Source: DATBGO01 sp963840095 (GTDB lineage: Bacteria; Actinomycetota; Actinomycetes; Streptosporangiales; Streptosporangiaceae). Taken from it: a DNA stretch of 64,000 nt. The notes under the pieces are model-generated. The model ran no database searches, was not told the DNA's origin, and saw only the letters and a program-made list of their open reading frames with translations. The translations under genes and the position numbers were made by a program. Numbering within the stretch: the stretch's first letter is position 1; each line of letters starts with the position of its first letter. The DNA is taken from contig CAWIXN010000005.1 of NCBI GenBank assembly GCA_963840095.1, positions 248,001 to 312,000 on the forward strand. The letters are read 5' to 3'. Below are positions 8,547 through 16,837 of the stretch, piece by piece.

Positions 8547-9872
8547 ATGATGCATCTCCTCAGCCACGAAGATCACGCCGCCCCGCCGCTGACGGAGCGG
8601 GACGCCGAGCGCCACCTGCACGGCATCTGCTTCAAGACCGGGCCGCCGGGCGCTTTCGGAGTCGAGCTCGAGTGGCTGGTATGCGACGGCGCTGACCCGG
8701 CGGTGCCGGTCCCGCACGAGAAGGTGACCGGCTGCCTCGCGGACCTGGCTGCGCCAGGAGCCCTGCCAGGCAACGGCCGGGTGACCTTCGAGCCAGGCGG
8801 GCAGGTCGAGCTCAGCTCCGCACCGGCAGCATCCGTCGGCGACTGCATGGCGCAGGCGCGCCGAGACCTCTCGGTGATGCGCCAGGCTCTCCGCCCGGCC
8901 GGGCTGACTCTCGTCGGCCATGGCTTCGATCCCCGCCGACCGCCCAGCCGCGTCCTTGATCTGCCGCGCTACGCGGCCATGGAGGAGTACTTCGACCGCG
9001 GCGGGCCCTGGGGCCGGCTCATGATGTGTAGTACCGCATCGGTACAGGTGTGCGTGGATGCGGGCGAGGAATGTACGGGTACGACCGGATTCAGGTTCCG
9101 CTGGCGGCTGCTGCACGCCATCGGGCCGGTGCTGGTGGCTGCCTTCGCCAACTCCCCGATGCGGGCGGGCCGGCCGACCGGGTGGAAGAGCACCAGGCAG
9201 GCCGTGTGGGCCCGGCTGGACCCGGGCCGCACCCGGGCACCGGCCGGAGCCGAGCCGGTGACGGCGGCCTCAGGTCGTGGTTCAGACGCCGATCTCGATC
9301 CGCGGGCCGACTGGACCAGGTACGCGCTTGACGCCGAGGTCATGTGCGTGCGCAGAGCCGGCTCGCGGCGCTGGAACGCGCCCGCAGGCCTTACCTTCCG
9401 CGACTGGCTCCGGGGTGCGGCCGAGCCCGGGCCGACCGAAGCTGACCTGGCCTATCACCTATCTACGCTGTTCCCGCCGGTCCGGCCGCGCGGCCACCTG
9501 GAGCTCAGGATGATCGACGCGCAGCCGGCCGACGGCTGGATCGTGCCTGCGGCAGTGGTCGCCGCGCTGGTCGACGATCCGGTGGCCGCCGAGCTGGCGA
9601 TGGCGGCTGCCGCGCCGGTGTGGCGCCGCGAGCGGCCCGCCGGCGACCGGAACGGCGGCGCTGGCGGCAGCCCGTGGCTGACCGCGGCGCGGCTCGGCCC
9701 GGCCGATCCGGTCATCGCCCGTGCCGCACTGGCCTGCTTCGAGGCTGCTGAGGCCGCGCTGCGCCGGGCTGGCTCCCCGGCCGCGGTGCGCGGCGCCGTC
9801 GAGATGTTCGCGCAGAGGTATGTATCGCAAGGCCGCTGTCCCGCCGACGACCTGCTGGAGGTAAGCAGATGA
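8547..9872 (+). CDS. egtA: Glutamate-cysteine ligase EgtA
   Basis: This 441-residue member of the GCS2-type glutamate-cysteine ligases makes gamma-glutamylcysteine, the sulfur donor used by EgtB in mycobacterial-type ergothioneine synthesis. FGVELEWLV near residue 35 is the start of the ATP-grasp-like glutamine-synthetase fold, and GNGRVTFEPGGQVELSS carries the conserved Glu residues. Two consecutive ATGs (8547, 8550) precede the conserved region; upstream in-frame codons have no homology. It is the first gene of the egt operon, and its TGA overlaps the egtB ATG by four bases. Confidence 0.94.
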   Translation: MMHLLSHEDHAAPPLTERDAERHLHGICFKTGPPGAFGVELEWLVCDGADPAVPVPHEKVTGCLADLAAPGALPGNGRVTFEPGGQVELSSAPAASVGDCMAQARRDLSVMRQALRPAGLTLVGHGFDPRRPPSRVLDLPRYAAMEEYFDRGGPWGRLMMCSTASVQVCVDAGEECTGTTGFRFRWRLLHAIGPVLVAAFANSPMRAGRPTGWKSTRQAVWARLDPGRTRAPAGAEPVTAASGRGSDADLDPRADWTRYALDAEVMCVRRAGSRRWNAPAGLTFRDWLRGAAEPGPTEADLAYHLSTLFPPVRPRGHLELRMIDAQPADGWIVPAAVVAALVDDPVAAELAMAAAAPVWRRERPAGDRNGGAGGSPWLTAARLGPADPVIARAALACFEAAEAALRRAGSPAAVRGAVEMFAQRYVSQGRCPADDLLEVSR

Positions 9873-11194
9873 CGCAGATCACCACGCCCGGCCACGACTT
9901 GCGGGAGCGGATCGCGGACCTGCTCGTGGCGGCCAGGAACCGCACGAGCGCGCTGACCGAGTGCGTCGACGAGGACGACCTGATCCGCCAGCACTCACCG
10001 CTCATGTCGCCCTTGGTCTGGGATCTCGCGCATGTCGCCAACCAGGAGGAACTCTGGCTGCTGCGCGGCGTCGGCGGCCGGGAACCGATGCGACCGGAGA
10101 TCGATCCGCTCTACGACGCGTTCGAGCATCCGCGCGCAGAACGCCCGTCGCTGCCGCTGCTGGCCCCGGCGGAGGCGCGCGCCTACGCCCGGGAGGTGCG
10201 GGGCCGGGTCCTTGACCTCGTCGAGCGCGCTACGTTCACCGCTCAGCCGCTGGTGGCCGGCGGTTTCGTCTTCGGGATGATCGCGCAGCACGAGCAGCAG
10301 CACGACGAGACCATGCTGGCCACCCATCAGCTGAGGCGGGGCGCGCCGGTGCTGTCCGCACCGCCGCCCGGGCCTCCGCCGCCGGACGCCATCAGCCTCC
10401 CTGCGGAAGTTGAGGTGCCAGCCGGCCCGTTTAGCATGGGCACCTCTACGGAGCCCTGGGCCCTCGACAACGAGCGTCCCGCGCACCAGGTCGATCTGGC
10501 CTCGTTCTACATCGACACGACCCCGGTGACCAACGGCCGCTACGCCGAGTTCATCGCGGACGGCGGCTACGACCAGCCGCGCTGGTGGAGCCCCGCGGGC
10601 TGGGAGCACAGGCAGCGGGCCGGCCTGACCGCGCCGGCGTTCTGGCGGCGCGAGGGGGACCGGTGGCTGCGGCGCCGGTTCGGGATCACCGAACCGGTCC
10701 CGCCGGCCGAGCCTGTGCTACACGTCTGCTGGTATGAGGCCGATGCGTTCGCCCGGTGGGCCGGCCGGCGGCTGCCGACCGAGGCGGAGTGGGAGAAGGC
10801 GGCCAGGCTCGATCCGGCCACCGGGCGGTCGAGGCGATATCCGTGGGGTGACGGCGACCCGTCGCCGTCGCTCGCCAACCTGGGCCAGCGGCATCTGCAG
10901 CCCGCCCCGGCGGGCTCCTACCCCGACGGCGCGGCGCCCTGCGGGGCACGGCAGCTGATCGGCGACGTGTGGGAGTGGACGGCCAGCGATTTCGGGCCGT
11001 ATCCGGGCTTCTCAGCCTGGCCCTACCGGGAGTACTCGGAGGTGTTCTTCGGCGCCGAGTACAAGGTGCTCCGGGGCGGCGCGTTCGCCGCCGACCCGGT
11101 CGCCTGCCGGGCCACGTTCAGGAACTGGGACTACCCGGTCCGCAGGCAGATCTTCGCTGGCCTGCGCACCGCCCGCGACGGGGGGCTGGCCTGA
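9869..11194 (+). CDS. egtB: Ergothioneine sulfoxide synthase EgtB
   Basis: This 441-residue non-haem iron enzyme joins trimethylhistidine (hercynine) to gamma-glutamylcysteine with O2. An N-terminal DinB-like helical domain supplies the iron ligands: one His in DLAHVANQEE near residue 50 and the H-x3-H-x-E motif in AQHEQQHDET near residue 140. The C-terminal half is a formylglycine-generating-enzyme-like fold, with RLPTEAEWEKAA, GDVWEWTASDF and VLRGGAFA. Length is normal. It overlaps egtA and egtC by four bases each, so the operon is probably translationally coupled. Confidence 0.95.
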   Translation: MTQITTPGHDLRERIADLLVAARNRTSALTECVDEDDLIRQHSPLMSPLVWDLAHVANQEELWLLRGVGGREPMRPEIDPLYDAFEHPRAERPSLPLLAPAEARAYAREVRGRVLDLVERATFTAQPLVAGGFVFGMIAQHEQQHDETMLATHQLRRGAPVLSAPPPGPPPPDAISLPAEVEVPAGPFSMGTSTEPWALDNERPAHQVDLASFYIDTTPVTNGRYAEFIADGGYDQPRWWSPAGWEHRQRAGLTAPAFWRREGDRWLRRRFGITEPVPPAEPVLHVCWYEADAFARWAGRRLPTEAEWEKAARLDPATGRSRRYPWGDGDPSPSLANLGQRHLQPAPAGSYPDGAAPCGARQLIGDVWEWTASDFGPYPGFSAWPYREYSEVFFGAEYKVLRGGAFAADPVACRATFRNWDYPVRRQIFAGLRTARDGGLA

Positions 11195-12954
11195 TGTGCA
11201 GGCACCTGGCCTACGTGGGCGAGCCGGTCACGCTGCGCTCGCTGATCATCGATCCGCCGCACGGGCTACGGGTCCAGGCCTGGGCCCCCCGGCGGCAGCG
11301 GCATGGCACCGTCAACGCCGACGGGTTCGGGGTTGGCTGGTACGCCGACGGCGACCCGGTCCCCGCCAGGTACCGCCGGGCCGCGCCCATCTGGGCCGAT
11401 AGCTCCTTCGCAGATGTGGCCAGGGTCACCAGGAGCCGGTCGGTGCTGGCCGCGGTCCGGTCAGCGACCGCGGGGACCGAGCCTGGCGAGGCGGCCGCGG
11501 CGCCGTATGCCGATGGCCGGTGGCTGTTCAGCCATAACGGGGCCGCGCCGGGCTGGCCGGGCGCGCTGGCCGGGCTCGCCGCGCAGCTGCCGCCCGCCGA
11601 ACTGCTCGAGCTGGAGGCCCGCTGCGATTCGGCCGTCATCTGGGCGCTGGTGCTGCGCAGGCTGCGGGTGGGGGCCGGCCCGGCCGCGGCCCTGGCCGCA
11701 ACCGTGGAGTCGCTGGCCGCGGCGGAAGTACCCGGCCGGTTCAACCTGCTGCTGACCGACGGCGAGACGATCGCGGCGACCGCCGCCGGGGACTCGCTGT
11801 GCTACCTGGCCGGGCCCGCGGGCGTCGTGGTCGCCTCCGAGCCTGCCGACGATGAGCCAGGCTGGATTGACGTCCCCGACGGCAGCGTGGTCGAGGCGAC
11901 GGCGGAATCGGTCGTCGTGCGCCCGATCGGCGCCGGGCAGGCGGCCACCGCGGCGGGCGACCGCGGTCCGCGCGATATCCGCGCGGGCGGGATCGTCCTG
12001 CAGCGGCGCCTGCCTGACGGCTTCATGGCCAGGTCGCTGGAGGAGGACGCACGGGCGGGCCTGGCCGCCTCGCCGAAGTCGCTGCCGCCGAAATGGTTCT
12101 ACGACGAGCGCGGTAGCGAGCTGTTCGACAAGATCACCAGGCTCGACGAGTACTACCCGACGCGGGCCGAGCGCTCGATCCTGCGGGCGGTGGCGCCGCA
12201 GATCGCGGCGGCCAGCGCCGCGGATACGCTGGTCGAGCTCGGCTCAGGATCGGCCGACAAGACCCGGCTGCTGCTCGACGCGCTCCGCGACGGCGGCACG
12301 CTGCGCAGCTACGTGCCGGTCGACGTCAGCGAGACCGCGCTGGTGGGCTCGGCCCGCCGGATCCTGGCCGCCTACCCGGGCTTGACCGTGCGGGCCGTTG
12401 TCTCTGACTTCGAAGAGCATCTCGGCCTGCCGCCCGGTGCGGGCCGGCGCCTGGTGGCGTTTCTCGGCAGCACCATCGGCAACCTGGTGCCGGACCAGCG
12501 TGCGGCCTTCCTGGCCGCGCTGCGCGCCAGGCTGCACGACGGTGACGCCCTGCTGCTCGGTACCGACCTGGTCAAGGACCCCGCCGTGCTGGTGGCTGCC
12601 TACGACGACAGCGCGGGGGTCACCGCCGCGTTCAACAAGAACATCCTGTCGGTGCTGAATGCCAGGCTGGGGGCCAATTTCGACCCTGACACGTTCGAGC
12701 ATGTCGCCATCTGGGACCCGGCTGCCGCATGGATCGAGATGCGGCTGCGCTCGGTGGTGCGGCAGCAGGTGCGGCTGCCGGGCATCGGCATGGAGATCAC
12801 CTTCGAGACAGGCGAGGAGATGCGGACCGAGGTGTCGGCCAAGTTCCGCCGCAGCGGCGTGGAAAGTGAGCTGGCCGCCGCCGGGCTGCAGATGCGGTCA
12901 TGGTGGACCGACGAGGGCAGCAGGTTCGGCCTCTCGCTGGCAGTGCCCTGCTGA
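11194..12954 (+). CDS. EgtC-EgtD fusion: amidohydrolase + histidine N-alpha-methyltransferase
   Basis: One uninterrupted 586-codon frame encodes two ergothioneine enzymes. Residues 1 to about 250 are EgtC, a class II glutamine amidotransferase fold with nucleophile Cys2 (MCRHLAYVG); it removes glutamate from the EgtB product. A short Ala/Gly-rich linker follows. From about residue 266 onward it is EgtD, the SAM-dependent enzyme making hercynine, with SLPPKWFYDERGSELFD, the SAM motif VELGSGSADKT and FLGSTIGNL. No ATG, GTG or TTG in any frame lies between about 11930 and 12025, and the internal ATG 12025 has no ribosome site and would lose the IVLQRRLPDG strand. A single missing base could mimic this: TGA at 12015-12017 lies in the frame an added base would give. 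Egt proteins are normally separate. Confidence 0.88.
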   Translation: MCRHLAYVGEPVTLRSLIIDPPHGLRVQAWAPRRQRHGTVNADGFGVGWYADGDPVPARYRRAAPIWADSSFADVARVTRSRSVLAAVRSATAGTEPGEAAAAPYADGRWLFSHNGAAPGWPGALAGLAAQLPPAELLELEARCDSAVIWALVLRRLRVGAGPAAALAATVESLAAAEVPGRFNLLLTDGETIAATAAGDSLCYLAGPAGVVVASEPADDEPGWIDVPDGSVVEATAESVVVRPIGAGQAATAAGDRGPRDIRAGGIVLQRRLPDGFMARSLEEDARAGLAASPKSLPPKWFYDERGSELFDKITRLDEYYPTRAERSILRAVAPQIAAASAADTLVELGSGSADKTRLLLDALRDGGTLRSYVPVDVSETALVGSARRILAAYPGLTVRAVVSDFEEHLGLPPGAGRRLVAFLGSTIGNLVPDQRAAFLAALRARLHDGDALLLGTDLVKDPAVLVAAYDDSAGVTAAFNKNILSVLNARLGANFDPDTFEHVAIWDPAAAWIEMRLRSVVRQQVRLPGIGMEITFETGEEMRTEVSAKFRRSGVESELAAAGLQMRSWWTDEGSRFGLSLAVPC

Positions 12955-12992
12955 GGCTGGCGGTTTGCCAGGGCGCGGCTCAGCGGGCGGGG

Positions 12993-13009
12993 CTCAGTGC
13001 GCCACTGAG
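12993..13009. terminator. Short stem-loop between convergent genes
   Basis: ctcagtg and cactgag form a 7-bp stem with a 3-base loop, placed 39 bp after the egtCD stop. There is no T-tract, as is common in high-GC actinomycetes. It could end transcription of the egt operon. Confidence 0.4.
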
Positions 13010-13012
13010 CAG

Positions 13013-13054
13013 GTCCCGCGAGGGCTGTCCCGCGAGCGCTGTCCCGCGAGCTGT
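13013..13054. repeat. 14-bp tandem repeat, three copies
   Basis: Three copies of a 14-mer starting gtcccgcgag lie at 13013, 13027 and 13041, in the spacer between egtCD and the convergent AdoMet decarboxylase gene. Confidence 0.8.
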
Positions 13055-13067
13055 GACCGGGTGGGCC

Positions 13068-13469
13068 TCAGCCGGGCCGGAGGCCGCGCTCGACCTGCCT
13101 GGTCTGCGCGTCATCGAGCCGTAGTGAGCTGCTCAGCTCGTCGACCACGGCGGCGCCGTTGATCGCGCCGCAGCTGAACAGGTCGATCGCGATGAGGTCC
13201 TCCTCCGGCCAGGTATGAATGCTCAGATGCGACTCGGCGAGGATGAGCACCAGGGTTACCGCGCCGTTCGGGAACGTCACATGGCTGGTCTCGAGCACAT
13301 GGCCGGAGGCCGCCCGCACCGCGGCGGTCGCGAGCGCGGTTAGCCTCGGTACGTCGGTGACTGGCGAGGACGGCGTGAGGCGGGCGTCGACCGCGTAAAG
13401 TACCTTCGGCGCAGGGGGTACCTGCTCCCGCAGGCTCTGCGGCCCGGTCGCCGCTTGGATGCCAGGCAT
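13068..13469 (-). CDS. speD: S-adenosylmethionine decarboxylase proenzyme
   Basis: This enzyme makes decarboxylated SAM, the aminopropyl donor for polyamines. The proenzyme self-cleaves before the serine in AESHLSIHTWPEE to form its pyruvoyl cofactor; FSCGAING carries the conserved cysteine. ATG 13469 gives 133 residues, the usual size for the short bacterial class. A GTG at 13535 would add 22 residues but would leave only 18 bp to the divergent polyamine synthase gene. No good ribosome site precedes either. Divergence from a BpsA-like aminopropyltransferase gives a clear partner for its product. Confidence 0.92.
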   Translation of the reverse strand: MPGIQAATGPQSLREQVPPAPKVLYAVDARLTPSSPVTDVPRLTALATAAVRAASGHVLETSHVTFPNGAVTLVLILAESHLSIHTWPEEDLIAIDLFSCGAINGAAVVDELSSSLRLDDAQTRQVERGLRPG

Positions 13470-13553
13470 GATGAGGGAGGATACCGTACAGCCGCTGAGC
13501 AGCCGGATTCCGTTCACCGCAGCCGTCGGCGGCACGGACCAGAGGCACCATTG

Positions 13554-14714
13554 ATGGATCTTGACGCAGTCATTGCTGATGTCGCGGCAGCGGTGGGCCT
13601 GGCTGAGGGCGAGTCGGGGGTCAGGGACGTGCTGCGAGCCGTGGCCGTCCGCGAGCCGGTCGCCGTGCGCGAGGTGAGCAGGTCAGCCGAGCTACCGGTG
13701 CCTATCGTCGCGGCTGTCTGCAACGAGCTGCGCAAGCGGGGCGCCCTCGATCCTGGCCGTCCGGTGCGGCTCAGCTCCTCAAGCCGCGAGCTGCTCGCCC
13801 CAGTGCATCCAGGAGTGACCGGGCGGTGCGAGGTCTGCGGGGGCACCGGGCTGGCCATCCCGGCCGAGTTGGCCACGCTGCAGGACGAGCTCACCGCCGC
13901 GGCGGCCGGGGCCCCGGGCGCCAGGCCGGAGCTTGACCAGTCGCACTGTACGGTGGCGACCAAGATCCACCGGGTGCTCCGGATGCACCAGGCCGGCGCG
14001 CTGTTCGGCCAGCGGATCATCCTGCTCGGCGATGACGACCTCGGGTCGGTCGCGATCGCGAGGTTCGCCGCGCTGGCGGGTGCCGCCGCCGGGATCAGGC
14101 GGCTGGCTGTGGTGGACACCGATCGCGACGTGCTCGCCTGGGCGGCCGAGCAGGTCGCGGGCACCGGCGTGACCGCTGAGTTCATCGAGTACGACCTGCG
14201 CGAGCCGCTGCCGTCCGGCCTGGTCGGCGGGTTCGAGGTCGCGTGCACCGACCCCCCGTACACCGTGGCCGGGGCCGAGCTGTTCCTGTCCAGGGCGGTC
14301 GCTGCCCTATCGCCCGAGCCCGGCCAGCACATCTTCTTCTCCTTCGGGGCGCGCAGGCCCGATGACACCGTCCGCACCCAGAGCCTGATCACGGAAATGG
14401 GGCTGGCGATCCGCTCCCTCGCGCCTGGCTTCAATACCTACCTGGGTGCCGGCATCCTGGCCGGTACCAGCCACCTGTATCACCTGCGCAGCACGGCCGC
14501 CGCGCGGGCCTCGCTCGAGGGTGCCTACGCCGGGCCGCTGTATACCGCCGACCTGCGGGCGGCCGCGGTGCGGCCGTATCGGTGCGCCGCCTGCCGGGCT
14601 GTCCAGGAGGTGGGCCCGGGCAGCCAGTGGCCGAGGATCGCCAGCCTGCAGGCGGCCGGCTGCCCGGAATGCGGCGCCACCACGTTCCGGCCGATGGCGC
14701 TGCAGAGCCGATGA
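13554..14714 (+). CDS. bpsA: BpsA-like branched-chain polyamine synthase (DUF43 family)
   Basis: This 386-residue protein resembles N4-bis(aminopropyl)spermidine synthase, an aminopropyltransferase known mainly from thermophiles. Residues 1-90 look like a winged helix. The core has the signature GDDD in LLGDDDLGSVAIA near residue 160 and TDPPYT near residue 235 in a Rossmann-like methyltransferase fold. CEVC lies near residue 95, and CAAC with CPEC near the C-terminus suggests a zinc ribbon. AGAGG precedes ATG 13554. The adjacent AdoMet decarboxylase supplies the expected donor. Its last codon overlaps the GNAT gene as ATGA. The acceptor amine is unknown, and no separate spermidine synthase is seen nearby. 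Confidence 0.85.
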   Translation: MDLDAVIADVAAAVGLAEGESGVRDVLRAVAVREPVAVREVSRSAELPVPIVAAVCNELRKRGALDPGRPVRLSSSSRELLAPVHPGVTGRCEVCGGTGLAIPAELATLQDELTAAAAGAPGARPELDQSHCTVATKIHRVLRMHQAGALFGQRIILLGDDDLGSVAIARFAALAGAAAGIRRLAVVDTDRDVLAWAAEQVAGTGVTAEFIEYDLREPLPSGLVGGFEVACTDPPYTVAGAELFLSRAVAALSPEPGQHIFFSFGARRPDDTVRTQSLITEMGLAIRSLAPGFNTYLGAGILAGTSHLYHLRSTAAARASLEGAYAGPLYTADLRAAAVRPYRCAACRAVQEVGPGSQWPRIASLQAAGCPECGATTFRPMALQSR

Positions 14715-15331
14715 GCAATCCGATGAGCGAGCCCGCGGCAGCCGGTTACCTGGTGCGCCCGGCGGCCGAGGCAGATCTTGATGCCATCGTCGGGTTCGAG
14801 ATCGACATCGCCCGCGTGTCCTTCGGTGATGCGGCCATCACCGATCCCGGGCTGCACCGCAGGCGGGTATCGGGCGCCCTCGGCAAGCCCGGCGAGATCA
14901 TGCTGGTGGCGGTGGCCGGGCCAGCCGCCGGGCCGGTGGTGGGGGCGGAGTCGGCGGCGGGGGGTTCAGCGGCGGCGGAGGGTTCAGCGGCGGCGGGGGG
15001 CTCAGCGGCGGCGGGGGGCTCAGCGGCGGCGGAACCTGGCACGGTGGTCGGCTGGGCGTGGCTGTCGGCCAGGACCAACTCGCTGACCGGCGAGCGTTAC
15101 GGCAACTTCAGGTCGCTGGCGGCCGCTGATGTCTCGGATCGCAGCCTGATCGGCGAGCTGCTGCTTGCCGCGGTGGTAGCGGCAGCGCAGGAGGCCGGGC
15201 TCGGCCAGCTGACCGGCAAAGTCCAGGCCGGCAACCTCGGGATGCGCGCGCTGTACCGTAAGTTCGGCTTCGAGGCCGCGCACCTGACCATGGAGCGTCG
15301 GCTCCCCGCACGGCAGGATCCGGCCTGGTGA
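14711..15331 (+). CDS. GNAT-family N-acyltransferase with hexapeptide repeat insert
   Basis: This is a 206-residue acetyltransferase-fold protein. VVGWAWLSART is the central strand, the segment SLIGELLLAAVVAAAQEAG follows, and KVQAGNLGMRALYRKFGFE is the typical C-terminal GNAT signature. An insert of four GSAAA(E/G) units at about residues 85-109 sits in a loop between strands. Start ATG 14711 overlaps the bpsA stop and the last codon overlaps the next gene as GTGA, so it is co-translated with a polyamine synthase and an FkbH/ACP pair. Transfer of an acyl group to a polyamine is a reasonable inference. No substrate can be read from the sequence. Confidence 0.85.
   Translation: MSNPMSEPAAAGYLVRPAAEADLDAIVGFEIDIARVSFGDAAITDPGLHRRRVSGALGKPGEIMLVAVAGPAAGPVVGAESAAGGSAAAEGSAAAGGSAAAGGSAAAEPGTVVGWAWLSARTNSLTGERYGNFRSLAAADVSDRSLIGELLLAAVVAAAQEAGLGQLTGKVQAGNLGMRALYRKFGFEAAHLTMERRLPARQDPAW
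14965..15036. repeat. 18-bp in-frame tandem repeat inside the GNAT gene
   Basis: Four copies of an 18-mer starting at tcagcggcggcgg lie at 14965, 14983, 15001 and 15019. Each encodes six residues, so changes in copy number keep the frame. Confidence 0.9.
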
Positions 15332-16362
15332 TCAAGTGCGTCATCTGGGACCTCGACAACACGCTCCTGTCCGGCGTTTACCTTGAGTCGCCCGACCGCC
15401 CGCCGCCCGCCGACCCGGCCATGCTCGGCGTGCTGGCAACCCTGAGCGGACGGGGCATCATCCACGCCATCGCCAGCAGGAACCCGCCCGAGGCGGCCAG
15501 CTACGCCGAGGCGGCCACCGGTCACGAGTTCGCGGCCGCCGAATGCGGCTGGGGCCGTAAGTCGGATGCGATCGGCAGCATCCTGGGCGAGCTCGCCCTG
15601 GCCGGGGACGCCGTGGCGTTCGTGGACGATGAGGCTCACGAGCGCGCCGAGGTCTCGTTCGCGCTGCCTGAGGTGATGGTGCTGTCGCCCGAGGACATGG
15701 CCGACGCGGTTGGGTGGCCGGAGTTCGGGCCCTCCGTGGTGACGCCCGAGGCCCGCCGTCGCGGCGCCATGTACGCGGAGCGGCGCCGGCGGCAGGCCGA
15801 GGCCAGGACGTTCGGCGGATCGAGGGAGGAGTTCCTGCGGTACAGCGATACGGCCGTCATGATTGCCCCGGCCGGGCGGCGGGACGTGGCGCGGCTGCAT
15901 GAGCTTTCGGTCCGGACCCATCAGTTCAATTCCACCGGCGAGCAGGTCAGCGCGGAGGCGCTGAGCGCGCTGCTGGGCGCGGCGGATCACCGGGTGATCA
16001 CGGTCAGGCTCTCCGACCGGTTCGGCGACGACGGCATGGTCGGCGGCTGCGTCGTCGACGTCAGCGGCGCGGCGTGGACGGTGACGCTGCTGATGATGTC
16101 GTGCCGGGCGATCGGCCGCGGGGTGATCGACGCGCTGCTGGCCTGGCTGGCTCAGGCGGCTGCCAGGGACGGTGCCGCGACGCTGGCGGTCAGCTGCCTG
16201 GTCAGCGATCGCAACGTCCCGCTCCGGCTCGCCCTGGCCGGGGCCGGGTTCCGGGCCGGGCAGGCTGCCGCCGAGGGCGGGGTCATCGCGTTGTTCAGCA
16301 AGCGCCTGTCAGGCCCGGCGCCGGCCCTGCCTGACTGGGTAAGCACCCCGGGTCCATCATGA
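15328..16362 (+). CDS. FkbH-like HAD-IIIC family protein
   Basis: This is a 344-residue protein. The HAD part has motif I WDLDNTLLSG at residue about 8, IASRNPPEAA (motif II region), GRKSDAIGSIL (motif III Lys) and AFVDDEAHE (motif IV). The second half, from about residue 185, with VRTHQFNSTGE, is the GNAT-like domain seen in FkbH proteins. FkbH enzymes load a three-carbon glyceryl unit from 1,3-bisphosphoglycerate onto an acyl carrier protein in methoxymalonyl-type pathways. Here it overlaps the next gene, an acyl carrier protein, by four bases, which supports that role. The oxidising and methylating genes that usually follow are absent, so the final product differs. Confidence 0.87.
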   Translation: MIKCVIWDLDNTLLSGVYLESPDRPPPADPAMLGVLATLSGRGIIHAIASRNPPEAASYAEAATGHEFAAAECGWGRKSDAIGSILGELALAGDAVAFVDDEAHERAEVSFALPEVMVLSPEDMADAVGWPEFGPSVVTPEARRRGAMYAERRRRQAEARTFGGSREEFLRYSDTAVMIAPAGRRDVARLHELSVRTHQFNSTGEQVSAEALSALLGAADHRVITVRLSDRFGDDGMVGGCVVDVSGAAWTVTLLMMSCRAIGRGVIDALLAWLAQAAARDGAATLAVSCLVSDRNVPLRLALAGAGFRAGQAAAEGGVIALFSKRLSGPAPALPDWVSTPGPS

Positions 16363-16634
16363 GCACGGGCACGGGCCTGCCCGTCATCGACCAGGTGTGG
16401 CAGATTCTCGCCGAGGTGACCGGCCGCCCGGAACTGGACGGCATCCCGCCGCGGACGCCGCTGTTCGGGCCAGGGATTGGACTCGACTCGCTGGCGGGGA
16501 CGCTGCTGCTGCGCCAGGTACGGGACCGGTTCGGCGTCGACGTAGCCGCGGAGGACCTCAATCTGGACGCCCTGGCGACCGTGGCCACGCTCACCGCGTT
16601 CATCGAGGAGCGCACCGGCGACGCTGAGCCCTGA
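16359..16634 (+). CDS. Acyl carrier protein
   Basis: This 91-residue protein has the phosphopantetheine attachment serine, Ser44, in GIGLDSLAG. It is a discrete carrier, not part of the fatty-acid fab locus. Its ATG overlaps the TGA of the FkbH-like gene, so the pair is probably made in equal amounts. It is the last member of the bpsA-GNAT-FkbH-ACP run. The most likely cargo is a glyceryl or related short acyl unit from the FkbH-like protein, but this is inference. Confidence 0.9.
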   Translation: MSTGTGLPVIDQVWQILAEVTGRPELDGIPPRTPLFGPGIGLDSLAGTLLLRQVRDRFGVDVAAEDLNLDALATVATLTAFIEERTGDAEP

Positions 16635-16770
16635 CCAGCCGAGTGCCTGGGCCCAGCCGAGTGCCTGGGCCTATCCGGGTGGTCGGGCGGAGCGGGCGGC
16701 CGGGAGGGTGGGGTGTCCGGCGAGCGGGGCGTCCGGGCGAGCGGGGTGTCCGGGCAAGCGGGCGGACCGG
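16635..16770. repeat. Repeats between ACP and thiolase genes
   Basis: Two exact 18-bp copies of ccagccgagtgcctgggc (16635-16670) start inside the ACP stop region. About three copies of a 16-17-bp unit starting gtccggg follow at 16715, 16731 and 16748. No gene is supported in the 203-bp spacer. Confidence 0.75.
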
Positions 16771-16837
16771 CGGGCCGGGCGGGCCCGGCGGCCGGACACC
16801 CGGCGGTAGTCTCAGGGGCAGGCGGCTGGAGGTCATG

